The notes under the pieces are model-generated. The model was not told where the DNA came from. It saw nothing but the letters and a program-made list of their open reading frames with translations, and did no database searches. A program made the position numbers and the translations under genes. A stretch of 64,000 nucleotides of DNA from Isoetes taiwanensis (Eukaryota; Streptophyta; Lycopodiopsida; Isoetales; Isoetaceae). The stretch spans positions 1,721,012 through 1,785,011 of the forward strand of contig JAJEKV010000077.1 in NCBI GenBank assembly GCA_021234155.1. Direction: 5' to 3'. Below, piece after piece: positions 22,156-32,990 of the stretch (position 1 is the stretch's first letter; each line of letters begins with the position of its first letter).

Positions 22156-22190
22156 ACTGTAAGTGCTTGAAGTGCTTTAAGTGCTTGACA
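22156..22190 (-). repeat. AAGCACTT-type inverted repeat, right copy
   Basis: Plus strand reads gtaagtgcttgaagtgcttt followed by aagtgcttgac, three AAGTGCTT words. It is inverted relative to 18055-18088. Confidence 0.5.
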
Positions 22191-22334
22191 CCCAAATTTC
22201 ATGACAATCAAGAAACTTGCAAACACCTTTCAAACAATGATGAATTACAAAAAAGGCACAGTGGCAGTTCCTTTTAAAGTGAGGCATGAGAATATCTATG
22301 ATCTATCTATATTTGAAGACTCTACATTATAGAA

Positions 22335-22520
22335 ATATTGGATTGTGGTGTGATGTGGTGTGGTGGAGTGTGGTGGTGGTGGTGAAGTGTGGTGGAGGGG
22401 TGTGGTGTGGTACAAGGTCACAAAATATATCACTTGAAACAATCAAGTAACTGTTTTGATTGACCAAAAAGGGTACAAGGCTTCTTTAAATCGAAAATCC
22501 TTTTTTTTTTTTTTTTTTTT
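22335..22520. repeat. TGTGG low-complexity tract and poly-T run
   Basis: 22335-22412 is a GT-rich tract of tgtggtg/tggtggtgg words. 22501-22520 is a run of 20 T. The sequence between is ordinary. The T run could be the tail of a retroposed sequence on the minus strand. Confidence 0.7.
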
Positions 22521-22879
22521 GTAAGGTGTTTTTTATATATTCATAATTATAACTTACATAGTCATAAAGTATACTATCAATAGTATATTATTCAAAGATA
22601 GTGTCATTTACATTCCTTATGATAGGAAATGTGAACAAAAAAATGTGAACAAAAATATATATAAGCATTTACATAGTTCATCTTGCAAAATCGGATACTC
22701 GGACTCATGATACGACTCAAATTCTGTTCTCGTAACTTCTACTATGCATCAATCATAAATCATAAATCGGAGTTTCTTTAAATCGAAATCGAGGACCGGA
22801 GGGCGTCGTTCTTCAGGTTAGCATCACAATGCGTGACAAAGCATCTATTAGAAATTGTCGTCGTGGATGCATGATTCAT

Positions 22880-24430
22880 GATAGAACCATTTAGATGTAA
22901 TGTGACATCCATAAAGAAATATTTAAAGGAACATGAGATGCAAAGTACATACAAGGAAGGCATACAACACTTCCCATATCTCTACCGGAGACAAGAGCTT
23001 CAACATATTTGTGCATAAATCCCATCACATACAACCCACATGATGTTAAATGGGCTGCTTTGTGGCACCTCTACTTGCCGGAATCCGATTAACATTATTT
23101 CTCTTCATGAAATCGCCTCTAGATACTTGACCGTCGATATAGGTTAACATTTGTGTGTGTGCAGCCTACATATCACAAAATTTAGCAACCCGAATTAGCG
23201 AAGAAAAAGCAAAGCAACAACTTAAAGTATTACATACCCTTTGATTGCTTTCTCGGTTAGGTGCATAACTTGTCAGAGGATTCAAGGCGTGAATTGTTTG
23301 GTGCGGGTAGGATCTTGGAATCGGATGGCGAAGCGTAAAACGACGAAGACAAAATGGTCATTCTCAAGGATAGGTGCAAGGATATGATGGCATTTAGCTA
23401 CCACAATCCCCTTCATCCCTGATTTCACTATTTCAATGACATTCGGTGATCGCCAAATACGATTCACCCTTTCTTTTCTTTCACAGGTAGCTTCTCTAAA
23501 CCTTATATAGTTGTAAGTAGGATAAAAAGATTTTGCTCTTCCACTTTCGAAGGCAATGTCTCATACAAGCACCTGGATTAGATTAAGATTAACATTAGAG
23601 ACAAGGAATAGCAACAAATCTGAGCTCGGTTACAACCCGTTATTACACCGCCATAAAGATCCACTAAACAGACTACTCATTTTAGAGTTAGTTGCACATA
23701 AAATTGCTATATGTCGGGATGCAACCACTTTCATTTCATTTGTGGACCAGGTTCTTGAATGGCGTGAATGGCGTGAATTCCATAAGTTTATCCTTGTCAT
23801 CATTTACATTGTCGGATCCAAGATGTTAGTGTCATATTAACAATTGATCCATGACAATAAAGCATAAATTGATACCTTCAATCTCTCGTTTCCGATGGTT
23901 TAGACACACCAAAGCGAATAAAATATAATAAGCTACTTGAAGTATAAGTAAGTATATAAGCTAGAAATTACCGTTTTGCATCGGATGTCCCCTCACTCTG
24001 TTTTGCACTCTTTTTTTCAATTTGTTTTTGCATCGGCTTTTGACCATAAATTTAGTAGTTGCCTTGGCTGCAATCTCAAGGCTTCTTCAACATCATCTAG
24101 CTCCATTGAATCGTCAGTCTCTGAAGACAAGAAAGTGCTTCATTCTAATGTTTTGAAAGCAAGACAAAAAAGAAAACTTGCCAAAGAACACTCCTTTTCC
24201 TCAACTTGAACTTCAACAAATTCTTTTCAGATTTTCAATATAATGTCACCAACATCTTGATAATTTTATCGTAAACCACGTCAGCGTAAAGTTTCAAAAT
24301 ACAAAAAAAGAAACCACTACGAAAGGAGAGAGAATTACTTTCGGGCTTTTCAGCTTTTGCTACCAATAATAGCGACTTCGACTTCAAATCATGGGATCTC
24401 TTTTTGGAAAACAACCTCTGGCTGCAAAAT
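22880..24430 (-). pseudogene. Ulp1/SENP-like (C48) cysteine protease region, broken
   Basis: On the minus strand, 23467-23282 reads SPNVIEIVKSGMKGIVVAKC then HHILAPILENDHFVFVVLRF, matching the strand and catalytic His of Ulp1-type proteases (usually N-x-H-W). A possible Asp follows in FQDPT. Further on, about 23063-22960 reads HLTSCGLYVMGFMHKYVEAL, matching the catalytic Cys motif (usually D-C-G-x-F). An exon-like piece near 24130-24040 reads TDDSMELDDVEEALRLQP. Ulp1 proteases remove SUMO. In plants, copies are also carried by Mutator-like transposons. The pieces are separated by stops, partly at plausible introns. I infer a decayed gene or transposon passenger. The His-to-Cys order supports the call, but divergence is high. 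Confidence 0.45.
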
Positions 24431-24439
24431 ATTGAACAT

Positions 24440-26385
24440 TAGTGAACTCTAACTACAACAGATGCAATCTTAATGTAATCAGAATGTAATCACCCTACCT
24501 TCCACAATTTAGAAGTTTTATCCAAGTACCCCTCGGTCCCCCAAATCCGTGACCGATTGCGTATGAGTTGTTGCAATTCTCAAAGGTGATGTAGATGTGG
24601 ATGGACTTCAACATCGATAACAATGAAGAAGATCTTTGTGCCAGGTTCAGCAATTGGGATGTCTGAGAATGGTAAATGCAACCCCTTCCCAACAACATCC
24701 TTCTTTTCACCCACAACATGAGATTTTGCTATATTCAGAACTTAAGCATAGTGCACGAAACATGAATTGTTTAGTTTACCTGTACTTCTTGCTTTCTTGA
24801 TACTACCCATGTCTGCATTGACACAATTGGGTGTCAATAAGAAATGTAAACACTTGATTCAGAATCAAGGGGGTAGAGTAGATAGAAGCAAAATCTGAAG
24901 AAAAAACAATCAGATGCATATCAAAACAGAACAAATGTTAATTACATGCAAGTAGGTTTTTATTATAGGCAAACTTTCTGCTGATAATGTAACGACAAAA
25001 TAGAAGTACATTAGTGTACATAGCTATCACAATGTAAAGGAAAACCAAATACTAAATTCAAATGCATTCCAGAACAAAATATTTTATCAATACACCCTAT
25101 CAAATACATCATTCAGCATTGAATGTAAAGGAAAGTCAAATACCAAATTCATATGCATTTCCGATCACATGTAAATGCAAAGTACAGTCATATGCAATAC
25201 ACCCTATTAATACGCCCTGTAAAGGAATTCCAGAAAAGCACTTCATGGCACATGTAAATGTAAAGTACAGAAGCAAATACATTTCCTCTTTACAATAAAG
25301 ACAAAACCACGCCAAATCAAATGCTAATACAGTTATGTACATGATGGAAACTAACTACATCTAAGTACACTCAAACTAATTATGTAATGAATAGAAATAG
25401 ATGTACCTTCGGAAGGGATTCCTAGCGATGTCAGTAGTCCTCGGACCATGAACAATCATGTACACATGTATTTGTCGTTGAAAACCTTGAATACAAGACA
25501 AAATAGACAATATGTATGACCACAAAGTGGAGATATTACCATGGATGAGTCAAGGCAATCATTGCAAATTTGCCAAATATTGCTTATATGTGAGAATGAA
25601 GCGCTCCGTCCTTCTTTGCGAGTATGGGAACAGTGTCACGGAGGCTATCGGGTCTGATCTTTCCAAATGCTTAGTCATCTCCTTTATTCTATTCTCACGG
25701 TTGAATTAACTTCCAAATCCTTGCTGATTTTTCAATGGCGACTTCTAATTCTTGCAAATCAGCCTTTAAACAATCAATGGGAATCATTAGAGCATCTAAG
25801 TCAGCAATATAACTTGATTTCTCCTCCTCTAAATGGGATGCCAAAGCCATTTGCACATCAGTTGGCTTCCCGCTTGCTTTTAAACCTGCCATAATGCTTT
25901 TGGCCGCCACATCATTTTGCATCTTTATTCGCATAAGTCTTGTCAAAGTTTCTTATCACTCTCATGCTTCAACAGTTCAATTTCCATTGTTTTCCTTTTT
26001 CTTTTAAAGTCTCGTATTTCATCAAGCATGGAGGCAAAATCTAATGCTCTTCTTTCCCTCCACCTTTTTCATCATTTCCAACTGGCTGATAAATGGAATG
26101 TGATGATTCACAATGTCCTTCCTACAAAAACGTGCTCATACCACCGTAAAAAAATCTGCCATCCACCCGTTTAATCCCGTGACTCTTGATAACCCCTAAC
26201 AACAGAGGCTTGAGGACCCCAAACATCCGTGCACTATTTGCACTAGCCCGAAACATGCTAGCAAAATTGTTGCTCCTAATTTTTTGATGCTTACCTTTGT
26301 CAAACTTCGGGCGGCAAGACCTCCGACCAAGAAGACCCACTCTTGAGTTTTCAGTCGCCGCATTCTACTGGGAGACCTTGGCATG
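24440..26385 (-). pseudogene. Upstream coding pieces, probably of the Ulp1-like locus
   Basis: Three minus-strand segments read as protein in broken frames. About 26340-26122 has GLLGRRSCRPKFDKGKHQKI, then RMFGVLKPLLLGVIKSHGIK. About 26050-25695 is a helical coiled-coil region (MLDEIRDFKRKRKTMEIELL, then SYIADLDALMIPIDCLKADL). About 24720-24500 has VVGEKKDVVGKGLHLPFSDI, then GTKIFFIVIDVEVHPHLHH. They share strand and order with the Ulp1-like pieces at 22880-24430, so one long gene is possible. Each frame change is a single base. No family recognised, and none contains a transposase signature I can see. Confidence 0.35.
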
Positions 26386-26949
26386 GGCTTTCACGAGTTT
26401 GTTGTTTGAGATTTCCTTGGAGATGTCTTTGTTCCAAGCTGCGTCATGGCCATGATCTCTTCCTAGTGCTTCAGCTCTCTCCTGAAAATGCAAGCTTTTT
26501 GGCTATGGAGGTCCCATCTTGGCTATGGATGTTCAATATGGATGTCAAGCTTTTCGGCTATGGAGGTTCGAAAGGAGGAAGGTTGAATTGAGAGCGGAGG
26601 AGAGTTCAAAATTATTTGCCCTATTAATGATTCATTCCAAGAATAATAATTTCTGGGGGGGAGGGATTTCCTTACATTTTGAATTTGTAAATGTAAAATA
26701 CAGGCACTTTTTTTGCCCACCCTTTCATGCTTCTACCCAAAAGTCATCAAGCTTTCTTCTACAGCATCGCTGCATAGAAAATAAAATCATTAAAAAACAA
26801 TCAAGAACTTCGTGGAATGAAATAAAGACCGACAAGAATAGATGCATCATCAAAATATCTACCTCTACAGACGTCTCAAGGCCTGGGTGCCGGAGTAGAA
26901 AGAAATGGACATCGGACTAGCGCCAGACTAGAAAGAAATGAACATGAAA

Positions 26950-27660
26950 AATGACGAACACTGCTGCTTCATGTGCCATTGGCTTTAGGTTTTGTAGCGG
27001 TCTAGAATTCGTGGAATTTTGTAGCCGTCTAGTATTCGAGTATGCAAGATCCACCTCATCATAAAATTATTCTTAATTGAAAATACTATTTTTTATAAAA
27101 AAAAATACCCATTTTGCTTAAAAATACCAGGTATTTATTGCAATTCCTCTGTGTGGTAATTCCTTTTTTAAACCAGTCCCCCTCTTATGAAAATACCCCA
27201 ATGCATTTGCAAGTTCTCTTTTGACCCAATCCCCTTTTCTTGAAAATACCCCGATGTGCATTCGGATATACTCTTTTTCTTCAAGAATCCCCCGCTCCTA
27301 CTAATCTTCCCCCATAGGATATACCCTCTTGTTTCAAAATGGGAAAAACTACAAAATACCCTTATAGTAAGACTCTGATGATTGCTCTCGAATTTGATGG
27401 TCATACTTGGAAAGAACCCTAATTAGATTGTCAGGATAAAACTGTATCATCTTTCATCTTAAGGGTATTTGGTGAATTGTGTAGAATCTTAAGGGCATTT
27501 GAATAATTAAAATACGTCTTAAGGGAATTTGAACATTTTTCAATAATACAAAATATTAAATACGTTGACCAATGGCATTACAATAATTTATGAAAACTCA
27601 TGGGTATGTCATGAAATTTGTCAAAACATAAGGGTATTTTGTAGTTTTTCTCTTTAAAAA
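26950..27660. other. AT-rich stretch with recurring short words
   Basis: No gene. gaaaatacccc-type words recur between 27100 and 27260. cttaagggNatttg occurs three times (near 27458, 27489, 27520), with a related aagggtattttgtag at about 27630. Confidence 0.5.
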
Positions 27661-27670
27661 TTCCCCATTG

Positions 27671-29435
27671 AAGCTGACTCAGAGAGTTGTCTGTCATCAA
27701 CGCAAGGAAAAACTTTTTATCTGCAAATATGGAAATCTAGACCATAAATAGTGCGCCAGTCGTTGTCATATCTTTGCAGCAGATGAATGGATGGAGGGCC
27801 CTAGAGCAAATGATGAACAAATTAATACCAGCATTTTGGACATGTGCTTACACCGGCCAAAGAAGCAGAAGACACATCTCTTCTTCTGGAACCTCCAACT
27901 TTTATAAAAGAAGGAGAAGAAAAGGAGAATCATGTTTGGAATTGGAAACTTCTTGTGGGCTGTTCCTGTCCGTGTTGCTGCTTCCTCTTTGTGCACATAT
28001 GTATAAATTGAGAAGTTGTTTCTAAATGATTCATACACAGTTGCAAAAGCCTAAATAGAGTTGAATTGGATAGAATGGCATTTGATCTGCTGAATATGGA
28101 GAGTGTTGGAGAGTTGAGCTTGAGATGGCTTTGCCAAACTGTGCTATCAAGTAGCAAGAGGCATGATGGTGAATTTGTGTACGAGGATGAGGATTTTGAA
28201 TTCTCTCTCATGAATTTGATACCACGCTAATTCCAGGCGAGAGCTTGTTCTCAAAACAGTTCCCTCTTCTCCTTCTTCCAAGCAAGCCTGTTGTAACAAA
28301 GCAGATCTTACACTTATAACATTGGCAGATTGTTTTGAGAAAGATAAGCAGCAGCTTTGTGAGCAGCAAATTTGTGAGCAGAAAAAGAGACGTGTTTGGA
28401 GGCCTTTTTTTGGGCTCAGAAAGTTTCTGAAAAGAAGCAAATCGGCAAGCGAGGTAGAAAACAAGCCCTTCTGCAGAAATGTGGACCCCTGGCTTGGACG
28501 TTTCCGCTTCAGCCTAAAGCTTGTTCCTACGCAGTGCTTAAGCCCCGATATCGTACCGACGACCCGTCCATCTCATACATGTCGGAATGTGCATTCCTTT
28601 CTTCCAATATCGCTCTGCCACTGTTCGACGCTGATGGACTTAACTATTTGATTTTGTGTTTACCATTTGATTTTTCTGGATATAGGTAGAAATTTGTTCA
28701 GCACTTGTATTACAAAGATTTTATGCCACATAGTGGAGCACAATTACTCTTCAGAGAGACCGATTGATCTTGGATAGCCAAATGGGACTTGATATAAACC
28801 ACGAATATCTCCTGCATCAAATTTCCGGCTGCATCAAACTTCCGGCTGAAAAAAGCCAGAGCAGCAAATCCGGCACCACGTCATCAACACTTTTACATTT
28901 ACAATTACAATACATGTTATAATCCGAAAGTGTCCATATTCATCTTGTCCTAAGCTATAACTTAAGAACCACATAAAGATCGAGAGGGGACTAGTTATGT
29001 TTTCAACACATTTTGAACTAGTAAAAGTCCTCTTGATAGTCATTTGATTTTTTTGTGATTAAACTAGTAGAAGTCACGTTGACAATCACTTGATCTTTAT
29101 TGTGAAAATTACGACATGCTCTCAACGTGGATCTGTTGTGGAGGGTGCCTTCTCTACCTTTATGTAAAGAAATGGCATGCTCGTTGTTCTGCAACAAACA
29201 ACTGGCTTGTTGCTAATGCCGCTCACCAGTCTGTTTACTGTGAAAAAGCTCCTTCATGTCCATTTACTATTACGTAATGTCACGTGGGTGTAATTTGGGG
29301 CCCAAACCCAATCTCAATTTGCCACATGGTAGACATAATGAATGTCTCCCTAAAGTTTGGTTTGAGCTTTTACCTTGCACTCCAGTTGTTCTAGTCTGTT
29401 TTCACTTGCATTCTACCTCCTCATTCCACCTAAAT
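27671..29435. repeat. Segmental duplication, copy A (~1.77 kb)
   Basis: Aligns end to end with 54538-56320 in the same orientation, with high identity and many one- to few-base indels. The match starts at aagctga(c/g)t and ends at tctcattcca. Sequence outside is unrelated. No terminal repeats or target-site duplication are obvious, so the mechanism is unclear. Confidence 0.9.
28075..28530 (+). pseudogene. Relic of a small plant protein gene, copy A
   Basis: The frame from ATG 28075 reads MAFDLLNMESVGELSLRWLC and onward through EDEDFEFSLMN, stopping after about 50 codons. The next frame continues with IPGESLFSKQFPLLLLPSKP. A third frame gives ADLTLITLADCFEKDKQQ and then a basic stretch (VWRPFFGLRKFLKRSKSASE). 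The order FEF, then (I)PxExLF, then basic RKFLKRSKS resembles small plant proteins related to membrane-associated kinase regulators, but that is memory-based and tentative. Two frame shifts make it non-functional as given. Copy B is broken at different places, so the common ancestor was probably intact. Confidence 0.4.
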
Positions 29436-29511
29436 TGGCGAGTACACCAGTCAATATTCACTATATATTTTGAGGTCCAAGATCAAGCACCGTCCTACAC
29501 CCCTCCAAGGG

Positions 29512-29610
29512 AAGCCTGATGCCTTGTCTCGACACTACCTTGAACCTAAGCCAGGGGATCTTGCATTTGATCAGCAATCACAGGTTATTCTAGGGCCTGA
29601 TCAGTTCTAG
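29512..29610 (+). mobile_element. Ty3-type retroelement fragment (end of RNase H / linker)
   Basis: A 32-codon frame begins KPDALSRHYLEPKPGD and ends at TAG. (A)DALSR is the conserved motif at the junction of RNase H and integrase in Ty3 elements. It begins just after the segmental duplication ends and is opposite in strand to the integrase relic at 31.7 kb, so it comes from a different insertion. The following 29611-30540 shows short proline/arginine-rich frames but no recognisable domain. Confidence 0.6.
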
Positions 29611-30565
29611 CTTAGGGCCCTCACTTTATTCGAGAGGCCTCAAAGGGGCTACTACTGGGTTGCATCTCCCCAGCCCTCGATGAGGCAGAGGGAGATCACT
29701 CTCCCTCCGTATGGTTCATGCCAATCACATGCGAAGCTAGAGAGCCACCTGCCGTGCTCGACTTGAACCCCTAGAAGATGACGATCACCCAAGAGGTGTC
29801 GGGCAACATACCCCGCCTCACGCAGGTGCGGGGTATTAGGCCTAGCCCACGATGTTCCCCTCGCCTCGCCACGCTACTTCAGGGATCAACCGTGACCGCA
29901 AGCCCTTCCTTGTCGGGCTGGTCTAGCTCCGCCACCCACCAAAAGGGTTTTATGCACAGTGCCGCATTAATTGGGAATTAATGGGCTAAAACTAGGATCA
30001 TACAACTACTTGGGCTCGGGTCTCTACCCCCTTCCCAATACACAAGAGTGGCGATAGAATGTCAAAACATCATCACAACAGAATTGAAAATAATAGAATA
30101 CATCTATTCTAATCTACCTAATCATACATGGTTAGGTTCCTTTGTTAGTGTCTATTATTCTTAGGTCAGGGGTTAAGCTTATAGCTAAGAATGAATACTT
30201 AATCCTATAGAATGAGAGCTGAAAACTTCGGATCTAACTATCGGATCAACCACTAACCCGCTTCTTGGCTGGCTCCCACTCCTCCCAGGCGCCCATGCCG
30301 GTTCTCGGGACTGGCGGTCTTGGATCGAGTAAAACCTAGGAATTCGGTTCCTCTCATATCGTTCAGAGCGAAAGGGCGCCCAATGCTGCTCCAATCCGAC
30401 CTATAGGTGCTGAAACCCAAAAGGGTTTCCCTTTTAGGTTTATGTCCCTTTATCCCCATGAATTTAGGGCTGGTCCCTTTTGGTCAATGGGCCATTGCCA
30501 CATGGCAAAAAGATATTATATTCACATGTGGCCTTAACATGTGCAATATAATGGTTCACAGGTTT

Positions 30566-30633
30566 GTACCCTAGGGTACTACCCCTTTATGGTCACTGTG
30601 TACATGTCGTCTGAGTCGACATGTACTAGTGAC
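30566..30633. other. Nested palindromes: 14-bp palindrome and 42-bp hairpin
   Basis: gtaccctagggtac (30566-30579) is a perfect palindrome. 30592-30633 folds as gtcact..gtacatgtcg / cgacatgtac..gtgac around a 7-base loop, with one gap and one mismatch. No gene or terminator context is visible. Confidence 0.7.
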
Positions 30634-30947
30634 GGTCGATATAATATCACGATTCATACCGGTATATTATGCGAACGTCACAATGACTCATTCACTTCAC
30701 CTTCTTTACAAAGGCATCTCACCAAAATCCCTATGGTATAGCAATTTGAAGAACCAAACACCAACATTTTCCTGCAAATATTATGCACATCCTCATACAA
30801 AGACTCCAACATCAGTTTAACATGAAGAGAGTATCTACATTTACGTTATGCTTATAACACCTTTGTTTCTCTGCCCATTTGCAAAAATCCTAATGCAACT
30901 CTTGCATGAAAAATATATCCAAGTACTTTAGCCACAAGGTCGGGCCT

Positions 30948-31304
30948 TGTCATGAACCTACGCGTAAAAAAGGAAAATACGTGGAAAATACGCAAGAAAT
31001 ACAGAAGAAAAATGCCAAGATCGGTCAAAGAATCTGATATATGAACAGGAATCAAAAGTACAATGGCCGGAAGGCAAGCAGGAACACGAGATAGATGCCT
31101 AGAAGGCTTAAGACTGGCATTGAACTGGAATGATTCGTCAAGAAGGAGGTGCTTCCTTATATATCTAGGCCAACGGTCAGGATCGCTCCACTCCAATGGA
31201 TGAGATCATGCCAAGTGTCACGCATGCATATAGGTTTTAGAATATTCTAGAACCTCCTGGAAACAATCCTGCATATGAGAAAAAGATAGGAAATGTCTTT
31301 AACA
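30948..31304 (-). mobile_element. Candidate LTR of the minus-strand Ty3 element
   Basis: Minus strand begins TGTTAAAG and ends CATGACA (TG...CA), about 357 bp. It holds a TATA-like TAGATATATAAGG (plus-strand 31156-31168 region) preceded by CCGTTGGC, as in a U3/R promoter. It lies beyond the 3' end of the integrase relic, where a 3' LTR would be. Against it, no purine tract adjoins the start and no partner LTR is seen. Confidence 0.3.
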
Positions 31305-31309
31305 AATAT

Positions 31310-31385
31310 TGATAGTGCACTTGGCAAAGAGGTGTGACTTGCAATTAGAAGGTTGCGAGTTCAAACCTTGTTTTGTGCAACTACC
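31310..31385 (+). mobile_element. tRNA-derived SINE-like relic
   Basis: A perfect RNA polymerase III A box (TGGCAAAGAGG, 31322-31332) and B box (GTTCAAACC, 31359-31367) lie 37 bp apart, as in a tRNA gene. The stretch between resembles an anticodon arm (gtgacttgcaattagaag). The 5' and 3' acceptor arms pair poorly, so it is not a working tRNA. The 3' body and tail of a SINE were not delimited. Confidence 0.45.
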
Positions 31386-31396
31386 CTTTTGCATCC

Positions 31397-31463
31397 GTGA
31401 CGACCATCTTTTGTATATACAAGTATAATGTTCGTATCATACGAATATCCGTATGGTCGTCAC
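31397..31463. other. Inverted repeat with 11-bp perfect arms
   Basis: gtgacgaccat (31397-31407) and atggtcgtcac (31453-31463) are perfect complements. Inside is a second small palindrome, ttcgtatcatacgaa. It directly follows the SINE-like relic. Confidence 0.7.
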
Positions 31464-31555
31464 ACCATCCCACTCCTATGATGGCAACAAGTCCTAGGAG
31501 CTGGGGTCGGAGTACCCAAATTTGGCTTATCCGAGTAACGTCAATGGAACTCTGT

Positions 31556-31621
31556 AATTTTAACAGGAGCATTAGTCAGATTCTCCGCAATTTTATCAGG
31601 AGCATTAGTCAGATTCTCGGC
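31556..31621 (-). repeat. 33-bp direct repeat encoding an 11-residue repeat
   Basis: Two 33-bp units (31556-31588, 31589-31621) differ at two positions. On the minus strand they encode AENLTNAP(D/V)KI twice, just past the end of the integrase frame. Confidence 0.6.
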
Positions 31622-31639
31622 AGGCCCTCAGGTTCTATC

Positions 31640-32990
31640 ACTTGGTGAGTAACCTTCTCAATCGACAAAGTAATACAATTACCGATGAAAAAATATGGTT
31701 CGACATCAGAATCTTTCGAACCTCGAACTCCTCATGATCATCGCCACTGGTGATGACGGCGGATGAACATGATTTGATAAAGTATTAACTGTGTAGGGCT
31801 CCAATAGAGAAACATGAAATACTGGATTGAGCCAAACAACTGGAGGGAGCTCGAGCCGGAATGCCACATTGCTGATCTGAGCCATGATCCGGTAAGGACC
31901 ATGGCGATAGTCAAGCTTGTTGCAAGGACGTAGGAAGGTCCCTACGAAGAAGTCAGACAAGGTCACCAACGTGAAATTTAGGAGCTTCCTGCCGATGCAA
32001 ATCGGTATAATGCCGATAGCGTTCTTGTGCTCGGTAAAGATGATGCTAGAGATCCGATTAAAGATCCTGGAGTTTTTCAAGTCGACGGCACTAGGATTGG
32101 CAGGATTACCGCCAGCGACATTAGGGGACCAATGAGGATACTGACCAGAGTCGAGAAAGAACGGAGTCTGACCAGTGGAAGCATGTACTGAGTTATTATA
32201 GGCAAACTCAGCTAATGGAAGATAATCGACCCAATCATCCTGCTGATAACTAATACGACACATTAAATATTGCTCCAGAGTCTGATTAATGCACTCTGCC
32301 TGCCCATTACTTTCTTGATGATGATCAAATGACAGTGAGCGATCAATATGCAATAACTCCAAAAGCTGCTTCCAAAAACCTTCAACGAACTGTGGTCCTC
32401 GATTGCTGACGATAGTATCCGGCAAGCCATGTAGTCTGACTACTTTATGAAGAAGAAGAAGAAGATCCATTGTTCCCCCACTGATGATGGTGATGTTGCA
32501 GGGAATAAAATGAGCCATCTTATAGAACCGATCAACAACAACCATGATGGCATCATAATCCCGAGAGAGTGACAGCTCCGGAATAAAGTCTATAGAAATG
32601 CTCTTCGAAAGTCCATCTGGTACCGACAGTGGCCATGAGGAATATGCCTTGGAACCTTCGCTCGACAACAGATGTCACAGAATCGAATAAAAGCTTCAAC
32701 AAAGCGACGAAACCTAGGCCACCAATACTCTCGGCTAATAAGTTCAAGAGTCTTGGCTACTCCAAAGTGTCCGGCCATAGGTGAATCATTGCAAGCCTAG
32801 AGAACCCGAAGCTTAGAAGCACCATCTGGCACATACAGAAACCCATCACGGAACATGAGTCCATCTCGAACCTCAAAATGATCATAGTCTGATCGCATTT
32901 GCTGAGAAGATGATGCAGAGCCAAGATGTAAGAATACAGCTTGGGCCACTGGATCGGAGGGCGTAGATGCTCAAATGTAACTCAACAAGG
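31640..32990 (-). pseudogene. Ty3 (chromovirus-like) integrase relic
   Basis: The long frame 32668-31706 is the integrase core and C-terminus of a Ty3-type LTR retrotransposon, the enzyme that inserts element DNA. The first catalytic Asp is in VVVDRF. The second position reads SNRGPQF, with Asn where Asp is expected. The Glu is kept (NGQAE). A GPY-type module (HGPYRIMAQ) follows, and the frame reaches EFEV-like residues that open a chromodomain. The zinc-binding N-terminus (AGHFGVAKT... then CDIC) lies in a shifted frame at about 32800-32600, with a stop codon at 32797-32799 and Asn in place of its first His. Together these show an inactive old copy. Upstream pol and gag are absent from this window. 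Confidence 0.85.

Noticed and set aside
28147-28464. 105-aa minus-strand frame in duplication copy A
   Set aside because: It is antisense to the better-supported relic. The corresponding frame in copy B is rearranged and neither shows motifs.
30185-30459. Minus-strand frames as an organellar or bacterial gene insert
   Set aside because: The region is locally GC-richer, but the translations show no known family and no organellar gene could be recognised.
31310-31385. A functional tRNA gene
   Set aside because: Pol III boxes are present, but the acceptor stem does not pair and the anticodon arm is degraded.
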